From NCBI GenBank assembly GCA_948794795.1, contig CAQGLR010000011.1:36077-100076 (forward strand): a stretch of 64,000 nt of DNA. Direction: 5' to 3'. The notes under the pieces were generated by a model. The model saw only the letters and a list, made by a program, of their open reading frames with translations. It had not been told where the DNA came from and did not search any database. Below are positions 26,931 to 35,097 of the stretch, piece by piece. The DNA comes from an uncultured Lachnospiraceae bacterium. GTDB taxonomy: Bacteria; Bacillota; Clostridia; Lachnospirales; Lachnospiraceae. Position numbers and translations under genes: made by a program. Numbering within the stretch: position 1 is the stretch's first letter; every line of letters starts with the position of its first letter.

Positions 26931-27798
26931 AATCTTTTCCTTTACATGGCACTGTCTTTCTGCTGCATGTCTTAAATCCCAGAGATATTGCATCTTTAGG
27001 ACATTCATGCACACATGCGCCACATCTGATACATTCTGCAGAGTCTGGTTTTTCTACAGGGTCTGTATCCATTTTACAAATTGTCTTACATTTACCACAT
27101 CTAATACACTTATGGTCATCAACTTCTAAATGGTAAATACTAACCTTATTCAATAATCCATAAATTGCACCAAGCGGACACATCACTTTACAAAAGAAAC
27201 GGTATATTAAAATACATAAAATAATTGTTGCAAAAAGTATAAACATTTTCAAAGAAAAAAGTTTTCCTATTGTCTGCCTTAACTCCTGGTGTGTACTTAA
27301 AAGTGGTATTCCACCCTCAAGTGTCCCTGCTGGACATATAAACTGGCAAAATGCAGGTTTGCCCATTCCCATATAATTAGTTGCTGCTACTGGCAATAAC
27401 AGTACAAAAACTACCAGAATTATATATTTTATGTATAAAAAACCTCTCCAAAGTTTTAACTTTGGTAAAGGGATTTTATGCAAAAGTTCCTGGAACAGTC
27501 CAAACGGACACAGCCAGCCACATATTCCTCTTCCAAAAAGCACACCAAATGCTAATAGCAGACCAGCTACATAAAAACTGAAATTAAAATCCATTGAACC
27601 ATTTACTGACTGTAGTGCACCTATTGGACAAGACAGGCTGGCGGCTGGACAAGAATAACAGTTAAGGCCTGGATTACAGAACTGTTTCCATTTTCCTTTA
27701 TAAATCCTGCCTGCTTTAAAATTAATTATATGTGCATTAGAAAATCCAAAAGCAGCTGCCTGTACAAGTTTTCTTTTTAACGCATACCTTATTTTCAT
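26929..27798 (-). CDS. Polytopic 4Fe-4S membrane protein, NapH/NosR-like
   Basis: This 289-residue membrane protein has about five helices. Several CxxxCP-type cysteine motifs lie near the membrane (NCYSCP...SCPIGAL, CGWLCPFG, FCQFICPAG, FCKVMCPLGA). The C-terminus has two ferredoxin-type motifs (CIRCGKCKTIC and CIRCGACVHECP). The family carries electrons through the membrane in NapH/NosR-type systems. Downstream position after a CXXC peptide and a TlpA lipoprotein suggests electrons are delivered to extracytoplasmic thiols. ATG at 27798 follows GGGGGA by five bases. A partner donor is not in the window. Confidence 0.88.
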   Translation of the reverse strand: MKIRYALKRKLVQAAAFGFSNAHIINFKAGRIYKGKWKQFCNPGLNCYSCPAASLSCPIGALQSVNGSMDFNFSFYVAGLLLAFGVLFGRGICGWLCPFGLFQELLHKIPLPKLKLWRGFLYIKYIILVVFVLLLPVAATNYMGMGKPAFCQFICPAGTLEGGIPLLSTHQELRQTIGKLFSLKMFILFATIILCILIYRFFCKVMCPLGAIYGLLNKVSIYHLEVDDHKCIRCGKCKTICKMDTDPVEKPDSAECIRCGACVHECPKDAISLGFKTCSRKTVPCKGKD

Positions 27799-27873
27799 AA
27801 TATCCCCCATGCTATTTCTAACGGCTCAAATAGCAATATAAAGCTTAATACGGCAGCTCCATTTCCAGCCTGG

Positions 27874-28020
27874 TCATCCCAGCCCGATACATTCCAGGCA
27901 GATGTTTACTGCTTTGTTTAACACTATTGCCATTTCACCTCTTGTAATCCCATAAAATATAAATATCCCAGCTATTGCAACAACTAAGACCCTGTATATA
28001 TTTTTTATCTTATTCCCCAT
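27874..28020 (-). CDS. 48-residue CXXC membrane peptide (CD1871A-like)
   Basis: This small gene starts with ATG at 28020, overlapping the end of the TlpA gene by 11 bases, and stops with TGA at 27874-27876. GGAG lies ten bases upstream. The peptide has a basic start (MGNKIKNIYR), one hydrophobic helix (VLVVAIAGIFIFYGI), a polar turn TRGE, and a C-terminal CLEC motif followed by IGLG. From memory it matches the CD1871A family of CXXC-motif proteins described in clostridia. With the CXXC on the far side of a single helix it could pass reducing power between the Fe-S protein and TlpA. Confidence 0.8.
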   Translation of the reverse strand: MGNKIKNIYRVLVVAIAGIFIFYGITRGEMAIVLNKAVNICLECIGLG

Positions 28021-28630
28021 TTAAATAATTCTCCACAAACTTCTTATATTTCTCTACATATGCGCCTACAATTGGTTTGCCTGTAATATTGCCATCTTTA
28101 TCCACAAAAATTGTTGTTGGTACACCTGTAACCCAGTCCATTATACTGTTAAAGTCATTATTAGCAATTATCTGTATAAAATTTACATTTGCCTTTTCTA
28201 TAATTGTCTTTGCAAGTTCTTTATGGGTTTCATCATCATCACTTTCTATATCACAAACAAGTCCAACAATCTGTACATTATCTGGTATCTCTTTTGCCCA
28301 CTCCCCAAGTTCTGGCATTTCTTCTATACAAGGCGTACAAAAAGTTCCCCATATATTTATTACTGTTAAATCCTTTTCCTTAAAAATACTTTCTGTCACT
28401 TCATTGCCATCAAGGTCTTTTGTTGTAAACGAAGGCATCTTATCTGGCATTTTTGCTTCAAACCCTGGTTCCTGGTCTTCAAAGAAATTTTCATCTGTAT
28501 CTGCACCAGAAATATTTGTACTATCCTTTTTACTATTATTACGGCTTTCATTTGTACTGCTGCATCCAGTTATAAGCGCTGCTGCCAGGAATATACTGCA
28601 TGTCTTTATTAACTTTATTTTTACTGGCAT
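28010..28630 (-). CDS. TlpA-like thioredoxin-fold lipoprotein
   Basis: This 206-residue protein has a lipoprotein signal (KLIKTCSIFLAAALITGCSS, lipobox Cys near residue 23), a polar linker, and a TlpA/ResA-type thioredoxin domain from about residue 65. The active site is FCTPC in WGTFCTPCIEEMPEL, and the cis-Pro is in VTGVPTTIFVDKDG. It should be anchored outside the membrane as a thiol-disulfide reductase or peroxidase-like protein. It overlaps the kinase gene upstream by ten bases and the CXXC peptide gene downstream by 11, so the four genes are tightly coupled. No CcdA/DsbD-type reductant gene is present nearby. Confidence 0.93.
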   Translation of the reverse strand: MPVKIKLIKTCSIFLAAALITGCSSTNESRNNSKKDSTNISGADTDENFFEDQEPGFEAKMPDKMPSFTTKDLDGNEVTESIFKEKDLTVINIWGTFCTPCIEEMPELGEWAKEIPDNVQIVGLVCDIESDDDETHKELAKTIIEKANVNFIQIIANNDFNSIMDWVTGVPTTIFVDKDGNITGKPIVGAYVEKYKKFVENYLNGE

Positions 28631-29733
28631 ATTTTTTTATCTCCTTTAACTATTTTCATATCAATTATAAACCTGATTTTCTCATCTTCACTTTCACACT
28701 TTACATTCCAGTTGTGCAGACCTGTTATTTCTTTCACTATAGCAAGCCCAAGCCCTGCACCTCCTGTTTCTGTTGAACGTGAATTATCTATCCTGAAAAA
28801 CCTTTCAAATATACATTCAATTTTTTCTTTTGGAATTGTCTTGCCACAATTTTCCACAACAAATCTGGCGCTGTCTTCTCCGCTTTCCGTTAATGAAACT
28901 TCTATATTTGTATTTTCATAACTATAATTAACAACATTCCTGAACAAATTATCAAATACACGTTCTATTTTCTCAATATCACATGACACAATAATATCTG
29001 GCCCAAGGCTGGTTTTATAAGATAAGCCTTTTCCAGCAAATACTGGCTGGAATTCATATAAAATCTGCTCTATCATAACTGAAAGGTTTACTGTTGAATA
29101 CTCCAGTGCCATCTGTGTAAAATTATACCTTGCAACTTCAAAAAATTCATTAATTAAATCTTCCAGGCGTTCTGCCTTTTTCATCGCTACTCCCAGATAT
29201 TTATTACGTATATCTGCTGGAAGCCTGTCCTCATCTTTCACTAAAGTAATATAACCAATCACAGAAGTAAGCGGTGTCTTTAAATCGTGTGCCATATACA
29301 TAATCATATCATTCTTACGTTGTACTGCCTCATCAGCTTCCTTGCGGCTTTTACGTACATTGGACATAATATCATTTAACTGGTTTTCCATCTCTTTTAA
29401 TTGTGGAGGCAGTTTGGCTGTTTCTGTACTGTCTGAATAAAGCTTCCCAGTTTCTTGTGTAACCCTTCCAAGCATTGAAGCAATCCAGAAAAAGTGTATA
29501 CATGCAATTATTACAGACCCTGAACATACCATAAATAAAAAAACAGCGGCAAAATTTTCATGTATAAAATGTATTATTGGATAAAGCGGGTCATCAAGGT
29601 ACCATATTTTTGAATTGCAATAAAACCACCCTGTTTCCCCTATTAAAACAACAAAAAATATATAAATAACAATATGGAAAAGGAAACGTTTTACAAATTC
29701 CCTGGATACTTCATGTTGTACTCTTTTATCCAT
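28621..29733 (-). CDS. Sensor histidine kinase, VanS-like
   Basis: This 370-residue kinase has two membrane helices (about 17-40 and 62-88) around a short extracellular loop of about 20 residues. It then has a HisKA domain with H-box YMAHDLKTPLTSVIGY and a HATPase domain (N-box VFDNLFRNVVNYSYENTN, G-box GAGLGLAIVKEITG). It starts one base after the regulator stop, with GGAGGA as ribosome site. Coupling to a TlpA lipoprotein suggests it senses extracytoplasmic redox or cell-wall stress. Confidence 0.93.
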   Translation of the reverse strand: MDKRVQHEVSREFVKRFLFHIVIYIFFVVLIGETGWFYCNSKIWYLDDPLYPIIHFIHENFAAVFLFMVCSGSVIIACIHFFWIASMLGRVTQETGKLYSDSTETAKLPPQLKEMENQLNDIMSNVRKSRKEADEAVQRKNDMIMYMAHDLKTPLTSVIGYITLVKDEDRLPADIRNKYLGVAMKKAERLEDLINEFFEVARYNFTQMALEYSTVNLSVMIEQILYEFQPVFAGKGLSYKTSLGPDIIVSCDIEKIERVFDNLFRNVVNYSYENTNIEVSLTESGEDSARFVVENCGKTIPKEKIECIFERFFRIDNSRSTETGGAGLGLAIVKEITGLHNWNVKCESEDEKIRFIIDMKIVKGDKKICQ

Positions 29734-29734
29734 T

Positions 29735-30445
29735 TTATTCCTCCATGCGGTAACCTACTCCCCATACAGTTTTAATAAATTTAGGTTTTCTTGCATTTTC
29801 ATGCAGTTTCTCCCTAAGTTTTGCAATATGTGCAAATACTGTATTATTATTTCCAAGATATTTCTCACCCCATACCTGTTCAAATAATTCTTCTGAAGTA
29901 ACTGCCTGGTTAATATGCTGGCACAAATAAAGCAATATAGAAAACTCCATAGGTGTAAGCTCAATATTTTCACCATAAAGAACTACTTTATGCCTGTCTG
30001 GGAATACTTCAAGCCCACGTATATTATAATATTCCTCCTCCTTTGAAAGGGACGTATTATAAGCACCAGCACGTCTTAACTGTGCTTTCACCCTGGCAAC
30101 TACTTCTAATGGATGGAATGGTTTGGTAATATAATCATCTGCACCTAATGTAATGCCATGTATTTTATCTGTTTCTTCTATTTTAGCAGTAAGCATTATT
30201 ACAGGAAAAAACCATCTCTCTCTTATTTTTCTTAAAATTGTAAACCCGTCAGTCCCTGGAACCATTACATCTAATATCGCAAGGTCTACTATATTTGCAT
30301 TTATATATTCTAAAACACCTTCTGAGGATGAAAATGAAATTACTTCAAAGCCTTCATTGCCAAGATACAGGTTTAATAAATCTAAAATCTCCTTTTCATC
30401 TTCTACGATTACTATTTTCTTATCTGATATAACTTGTTGTTTCAT
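29735..30445 (-). CDS. OmpR-family response regulator, VanR-like
   Basis: This 236-residue regulator has a receiver domain (VIVEDEKEI, phospho-acceptor in LAILDVMVPGTDG, Lys in ITKPFHP) and a winged-helix domain (about 135-232, ending KTVWGVGYRME). It is the first gene of the five-gene run regulator, kinase, TlpA, CXXC peptide and Fe-S protein. GGGGAC precedes the ATG. An extended -10 promoter flanked by an inverted repeat is about 75 bases upstream. Confidence 0.95.
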   Translation of the reverse strand: MKQQVISDKKIVIVEDEKEILDLLNLYLGNEGFEVISFSSSEGVLEYINANIVDLAILDVMVPGTDGFTILRKIRERWFFPVIMLTAKIEETDKIHGITLGADDYITKPFHPLEVVARVKAQLRRAGAYNTSLSKEEEYYNIRGLEVFPDRHKVVLYGENIELTPMEFSILLYLCQHINQAVTSEELFEQVWGEKYLGNNNTVFAHIAKLREKLHENARKPKFIKTVWGVGYRMEE

Positions 30446-30518
30446 ATTATGTCCCCATTCTGCCTGCTAAAGTTAAAATTTATTGTATCCAGGCGGATAA
30501 CCACAAGATATTTACCCA

Positions 30519-30542
30519 CATACTACAAATTATACCAGTATG
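30519..30542 (-). promoter_or_regulatory. Extended -10 promoter inside an inverted repeat
   Basis: On the minus strand TGGTATAAT (30529-30537) is a perfect extended -10. It is bracketed by CATACT and AGTATG (30519-30524, 30537-30542), which could be an operator for the downstream regulator itself. The leader would be about 75 bases. Confidence 0.45.
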
Positions 30543-30619
30543 TCAATATTAAATCCATATAAATTTTCCTTAAGATATTTTTTTGTTAAATTTTTATAAA
30601 CTTTATTATTTTTTTATAA

Positions 30620-30812
30620 GAGCATGTCATTAATGAAGATATAGAGCAGCGTTATCCAGACTATATTCTTAACGGATATAACAAAACATAGACCAGAAGT
30701 ATTCCGGCAAAATATACCAGAAAACTATAGATACCAAGATTATTCCCAACCACGGGCACGCCCGGATAGTCTTGTGCAAGCACAGACATATCCTCACTTT
30801 GCCTCCGCGTAA
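30620..30812 (+). pseudogene. Frameshifted gene remnant (C-terminal tail)
   Basis: One frame reads EHVINEDIEQRYPDYILNGY to a TAG at 30689. The neighbouring frame continues with HRPEVFRQNIPENYRYQDYS and RARPDSLVQAQTYPHFASA to a TAA at 30810. Composition is clearly protein-like and no start codon is available for the second part, so this looks like the tail of a decayed gene. A terminator hairpin follows ten bases later. The original product is not recognised. Confidence 0.45.
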
Positions 30813-30821
30813 ATTACATAT

Positions 30822-30855
30822 ACAGCCCTTGACGGTATAAGGGCTGTTATTATGT
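30822..30855 (+). terminator. Terminator-like hairpin after the gene remnant
   Basis: ACAGCCCTT and AAGGGCTGT form a nine-pair stem with an eight-base loop, followed by TATTATGTTT. A second palindrome (AAGCCATGTTT-G-AAACATGGCTT, 30875-30899) and a fragment with CTTGGATGGGATAC follow. Confidence 0.55.
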
Positions 30856-30931
30856 TTACTAATTTTTACCACCCAGAAGCCATGTTTGAAACATGGCTTT
30901 GCACTTATTGCACTTGGATGGGATACCAGGG

Positions 30932-31252
30932 TTACTTAATAAAATTTTTTAACTTCAAAGCCTTATCAATACTTCCCTGTACTTTAAGACGCCCAATTGT
31001 ATATGCTGCAACAGGGTCTGTCTTTCCTGAAATAATATTAAATAATGTATCTGCCTTGCATATAAATATTGCATCCCTGTCATAATATTCGTATGGTTCA
31101 ATAATTAACTTGCCATCCTTTACCTCAACATAAAAACATCCTGAGCCTTCACCAGTTATATTAAACTGGTATGCAAGATGTTCTGTTACATGGCTTACAT
31201 CTGTATCCTTAAACATGTCCTTTACTTTGTTAAAAACTTCATCAAATGTCAT
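30932..31252 (-). CDS. Stand-alone SCP2 sterol-carrier-like protein
   Basis: This 106-residue protein matches the SCP2 fold: an N-terminal helix with MTFDEVFNKVKDMF, strands in the middle (GCFYVEVKDGKLIIEPYEYY), then ADTLFNIISGKTDPVAAYTIGRLKVQG. SCP2 domains bind hydrophobic ligands; the bacterial role is unclear. GGAGGTAGTTCT precedes the ATG. A second SCP2 domain occurs in this window fused to a flavodoxin-like protein (58553-59551). Confidence 0.85.
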   Translation of the reverse strand: MTFDEVFNKVKDMFKDTDVSHVTEHLAYQFNITGEGSGCFYVEVKDGKLIIEPYEYYDRDAIFICKADTLFNIISGKTDPVAAYTIGRLKVQGSIDKALKLKNFIK

Positions 31253-31347
31253 AGAACTACCTCCGTTTCTTTAACCAAGACTAAATTATTTTATATATTT
31301 CCAGATAATTACATTATAATTTAATACAACTTACAATTCAATGTTTT

Positions 31348-32253
31348 TTAATCTAAAAATCCTATAATATCATTATATACTTTTTCTTTGCCTGTTTCAT
31401 TTAATATCTCATGGCGCATACCGGGGTAAACTATTTGTGTTATATTGCCAAATCCTGCGGATTCCAAAGTTTTTATACTGGCCTTGCTCCCCTTTTCAAG
31501 TCCTGTTGATACATCTTCTTCTCCTCTTAATGCAAGTACAGGCAATTCCTGGTTTACATTTTTATACCTCCATATTTCTTCCATATTTTTGGACAAATGG
31601 AACAAATCATTAAATGCTGATACTTTAAACCCATGCCCACAATATGGGTCTTTAACATATATATCAATATTTTCTTTGTTTATGCTAATCCAGTCAAGCG
31701 GTGTTACTGGATTTTTTATCTTTTTATTAAAACTTCCTACTGATATATTTTGTATAAATTCTGAATAATACTTTGCCCCTTTTGCCTTCTTTACAATTTG
31801 TGTAAGCATAATACCAAAATCCAGTGCTATCCTGCCTGGACTGCATGGAAAGCCTGACAGTATTACTTTCTCGTAATCCCATGACTGGCTTTGCATAAGG
31901 TTACGCGCAATAATAGTTCCCATTGAATGTGCAAATATTATTACCTTGCCGGTTTCAAACCTTCTTTTTATATATTTTGTAATTCTTCTCTGGTCTGAAA
32001 GAAGATATTTATAACCATCTTCTTCACTAAAAAAACCAAGTTCTGGCGCATTACTGCCATGTCCCCTCATATCTGATGTAATAACTGTATATCCTGCTTT
32101 ATTTAAAATCTCTGCAAAATTCTTATAGCGTTCCTGGTGTTCCTCCATTCCATGTATAACCTGGATATAGCCTTTGGTACTTTCACTGGCTGTTTCAAAA
32201 ATATGCAAGTTTAATTTATAATTATCCTTTGCTTTTAATATTATTTTCTTCAT
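31348..32253 (-). CDS. Alpha/beta hydrolase, lysophospholipase-like
   Basis: This 301-residue serine hydrolase of the monoglyceride lipase/PldB type has an oxyanion-hole region VIHGMEEHQER, nucleophile Ser in IFAHSMGTI, Asp in LRGEEDVSTG and His in YPGMRHEIL. There is no signal peptide, so it should be cytosolic and act on lipid or small ester substrates. The ATG follows GGAGGCATGGT. It is transcribed toward the SCP2 gene 95 bases away, and the two could share a lipid-related role. Confidence 0.9.
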   Translation of the reverse strand: MKKIILKAKDNYKLNLHIFETASESTKGYIQVIHGMEEHQERYKNFAEILNKAGYTVITSDMRGHGSNAPELGFFSEEDGYKYLLSDQRRITKYIKRRFETGKVIIFAHSMGTIIARNLMQSQSWDYEKVILSGFPCSPGRIALDFGIMLTQIVKKAKGAKYYSEFIQNISVGSFNKKIKNPVTPLDWISINKENIDIYVKDPYCGHGFKVSAFNDLFHLSKNMEEIWRYKNVNQELPVLALRGEEDVSTGLEKGSKASIKTLESAGFGNITQIVYPGMRHEILNETGKEKVYNDIIGFLD

Positions 32254-32323
32254 ACCATGCCTCCATTCAAAGCATCTTAATAAATTATATTACAGAGAAC
32301 AAACATTATATATACTTGTCTGT

Positions 32324-33208
32324 TTAGTCATCCTGGTTATTGTTTCTACGCCTGAGTATTTCCAATACTTCATTTTCATCAAGCTGCACTTTTTTTGCAA
32401 TTTCATTAGTTGAAACATTCATCTCATAATATGCATAAACCATTCCTTCCTGTCTTCCCTCTTGCCTTCCCTTTTCTTTACACTCCTGCTTTACTTCTGT
32501 CAATACTGGTTCCATAATCTCTAATAATGTTTTACTCATATTCTCATCACTCCTCAATTTTTCTGCCAGTCTTTTATTGGCTTTCAAAGCTACTTCTAAT
32601 ACTGAATCTGCATATTCCTTTTCTCTCTTACCTTTTAAATGGCTTACTGCATCAAGCAATTCTCTTAAATCTTGTTCTTCCAGCTTACCAGATAATGCAC
32701 GTAACCACTTATGTTTTTCCTTATCTAATTCTTTTGTAACAATAATCTGTGTTGAAAACCATACTTTGTCTAATACATAATATATTCCCTTATAAGGATT
32801 AGATATCCTTATATTATGTTCATTAAAATACTTGAAAAGTTTCTTCGGCTTTGCTTCACGTACTAATGATACTGTAATACTTTCAACTTTCCTGCTATCT
32901 GGCTTTTCACCATATGATTTATAAAGACCTGCATATGACTGCACTTTAATAAATACATCTATATCAAGTGTATCATTTGGATTTTTGTATTCTACTATAT
33001 TATATTCCCTAAACAACTTGCCTATCTCATTGCTAACAGGTTTATTCGTTATACTTTCCATAAAAAGGTCTATTTTCAATGTCCCTGTATTTAAGGTATA
33101 TTCTGGTACAAACATAAAGTTGTCCCTGTCTTCTTCCATCTCAAGGTTCATTGCTGCAATATATGGCGGATGCCATTGTATCTCCTTATCACCCAATTTA
33201 TTAAACAC
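32324..33208 (-). CDS. Rpn-like PD-(D/E)XK nuclease family protein
   Basis: This protein of about 294 residues resembles Rpn/PDDEXK_2-type proteins common in Lachnospiraceae. An N-terminal WHPPYIAAM is followed by a nuclease core with Asp in LKIDLFMES and the ExK pair in IVEYKNPNDTLDID. It ends with the typical KQECKEKGRQEGRQEG linker and an HTH-like tail (STNEIAKKVQLDENEVLEIL). Members are linked to transposition or recombination; the role here is unknown. The start is uncertain: GTG at 33208 directly abuts GGAGG, while TTG at 33196 lies 12 bases downstream of it. Confidence 0.75.
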   Translation of the reverse strand: MFNKLGDKEIQWHPPYIAAMNLEMEEDRDNFMFVPEYTLNTGTLKIDLFMESITNKPVSNEIGKLFREYNIVEYKNPNDTLDIDVFIKVQSYAGLYKSYGEKPDSRKVESITVSLVREAKPKKLFKYFNEHNIRISNPYKGIYYVLDKVWFSTQIIVTKELDKEKHKWLRALSGKLEEQDLRELLDAVSHLKGKREKEYADSVLEVALKANKRLAEKLRSDENMSKTLLEIMEPVLTEVKQECKEKGRQEGRQEGMVYAYYEMNVSTNEIAKKVQLDENEVLEILRRRNNNQDD

Positions 33209-33368
33209 CCTCCTGTTTTTACTTTATTATAACAATATTCTCATCTTGTTACAAGTACAGCCAGGGTTATACCACATCCATTTCATAAATTTCAATAATT
33301 GTTATTATCCACTTAGGGACGGACAGTTTCAAATGCATAATAAAAACTTTTATTTCTATATAAACACT

Positions 33369-33478
33369 TGAGGCTTTATGCACCATTGCGTATCCCATCC
33401 AAGCGAAAGCGGGCTGCCTTGGGTAAAATTTTGGAACTGCCTGAGCCAATATACTTATGTATTAAAAAAATGGGAAAA
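33369..33478. repeat. Half copy of the dispersed palindromic repeat
   Basis: Only the second half is present: GAGGCTTTATGCACCATTGC, GTATCCCATCCAAGCG, GGGTAAAATTTTGGAACTGC and an edge ATTAAAAAAATGGGAAAATC matching the outer flank of the copies at 22.6 and 25.2 kb. It lies in the divergent gap between the Rpn-like and GH27 genes. Confidence 0.75.
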
Positions 33479-33496
33479 TCCAAAAAATAATTATCC

Positions 33497-33524
33497 TTGA
33501 TTTTTACCAGATACCGGATATAAT
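33497..33524 (+). promoter_or_regulatory. Sigma-A promoter of the GH27 gene
   Basis: TTGATT (33497-33502), a 16-base spacer and a perfect TATAAT (33519-33524). The leader to 33621 is about 90 bases and contains the GC-rich stretch GCGCCGCGCTGCGC. Confidence 0.6.
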
Positions 33525-33620
33525 ATACTACATATATATTTTTCAAAAATATTTTAAACTTTTCTAAAATACCAGTTTTTAAAAACATATGCGCCGCGCT
33601 GCGCAGGAATGGAGGAAATT

Positions 33621-34892
33621 ATGGATAATTTTGTTGCACCTCTTGGCTGGAACAGCTGGGATTGCTATGGAGCAGCTGTAAATGAAGACACTGTAAAGAA
33701 AAATGCAGACTTTATGGCAAAACACCTTAAAAAATATGGATGGGAATATATTGTTGTTGATATCCAGTGGTATGAACCTTCTGCTTCCAGCCATGAATAT
33801 AACAACTTTACTAAGCTTTGCATGGATGAATACTCAAGGCTTATACCTGCAGAAAACCGCTTTCCTTCATCAGCTGGCGGCAAAGGATTTACAGAACTTG
33901 CAGCATATGTACACTCACTTGGGCTTAAATTTGGAATACATATTATGCGTGGAATCCCACGCCAGGCAGTACATAGCAATACAAAAATAAAAGGAACAGA
34001 AAGAACAGCACGTGACATTGCCAAAATGTCCAGTATATGTGAATGGAATACAGATATGTATGGTGTTGACCCTTCAAAAGAAGGAGCTAAAGAATATTAT
34101 GAAAGTATTTTTGAACTATATGCATCATGGGGCGTTGACTTTATAAAATGTGATGATATAGCAAGGGAACTGCCACATGAAGAAACAGAGCTTATCCTTC
34201 TTAGCAATTCACTTAGAAACTGTGGCAGGGATATGGTATTAAGCCTTTCGCCAGGGCCTGCACTGCTTGAAAAAGCAGAACTTTATAAACAGGTTTCTAA
34301 TATGTGGCGTATTACAGATGATTTCTGGGATGACTGGGATGCACTTTATAATATGTTTTCACGTGCAGAACAGTGGTGCACACATACAGGTGCAGGACAC
34401 TGGCCAGATGCAGATATGCTTCCTATAGGCCCTATACGCCAGGATTATGATAAAGCAGACCATACAAAATTTACTAAAGATGAACAGATTACAATGCTCA
34501 CCCTCTGGAGCATATTCCGTTCCCCTCTTATGATAGGAGGTGAAATGACAGGCTTTGATGATTTTACAATGAGCCTTATAACTAACGAGGAAATCCTTAA
34601 AATGCATAAAAATTCACGTCACTCACACCAGGTATGGAGAAAAGAATTTGACGGGACAGAACATATCCTATGGGCAAGTGCAAGTTCAGAAGGCGGCTTA
34701 TATATCGCTGTATTTAATACTGGCAACAATAATAGTAATATTAATATAAACCTTAGTGATGTTGAGATATACAATAATGCGGATGTACTGGAACTATGGA
34801 GTGGTGAAAAACTGTCTGATACCAGCACAATAAATGTAAAACTTAATAAACATGGTACTAAAGCTTACTATATAACACCAGCTTCTATATAA
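33621..34892 (+). CDS. Alpha-galactosidase, GH27
   Basis: This 423-residue glycoside hydrolase has a (beta/alpha)8 barrel starting PLGWNSWDCYG (family signature), the nucleophile Asp in DFIKCDDIA and the acid/base Asp region GAGHWPDADML. A C-terminal beta domain of about 90 residues follows. There is no signal peptide, so it should act on imported alpha-galactosides such as raffinose-family oligosaccharides or galactomannan fragments. ATG at 33621 follows GGAGGAAATT and is preferred over the ATG that forms part of that site. It is a single gene with its own promoter and terminator; no transporter is adjacent. Confidence 0.92.
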   Translation: MDNFVAPLGWNSWDCYGAAVNEDTVKKNADFMAKHLKKYGWEYIVVDIQWYEPSASSHEYNNFTKLCMDEYSRLIPAENRFPSSAGGKGFTELAAYVHSLGLKFGIHIMRGIPRQAVHSNTKIKGTERTARDIAKMSSICEWNTDMYGVDPSKEGAKEYYESIFELYASWGVDFIKCDDIARELPHEETELILLSNSLRNCGRDMVLSLSPGPALLEKAELYKQVSNMWRITDDFWDDWDALYNMFSRAEQWCTHTGAGHWPDADMLPIGPIRQDYDKADHTKFTKDEQITMLTLWSIFRSPLMIGGEMTGFDDFTMSLITNEEILKMHKNSRHSHQVWRKEFDGTEHILWASASSEGGLYIAVFNTGNNNSNININLSDVEIYNNADVLELWSGEKLSDTSTINVKLNKHGTKAYYITPASI

Positions 34893-34966
34893 ATTAAATT
34901 ATACCTGCTGCACCGGCACCATATATAGGTAACAGAAACTTCCACAATATAATATATTATTTCCTG

Positions 34967-34999
34967 AAGCCCTTTGCCATATGGCAGAGGGCTTTAATT
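34967..34999 (+). terminator. Terminator after the GH27 gene
   Basis: AAGCCCTTTGCC and GGCAGAGGGCTT pair (one mismatch) around ATAT, followed by TAATTATG, a weak U-tract. Confidence 0.7.
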
Positions 35000-35013
35000 A
35001 TGCCTTTAATAAT

Positions 35014-35040
35014 TAACACTGCTATGCTTTCTGCCGATAT
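35014..35040 (+). promoter_or_regulatory. Sigma-D/FliA-type promoter
   Basis: The -10 box GCCGATAT (35033-35040) is exactly 15 bases after TAAC (35014-35017), against the sigma-D consensus TAAA-N15-GCCGATAT. Only one base differs. The predicted start near 35048 gives a leader of about 50 bases to the gene at 35098. Confidence 0.65.
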
Positions 35041-35097
35041 AAATAATGTGATTGCCAGGTTATTATAACAAAAATATATGGAAAGGAGTGTAGTCTT

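Noticed and set aside
30720..30812. Structured regulatory RNA around GGGCACGCCC
   Set aside because: The stretch is better explained by a protein-like reading ending in TAA before a terminator; no known riboswitch core was recognised.
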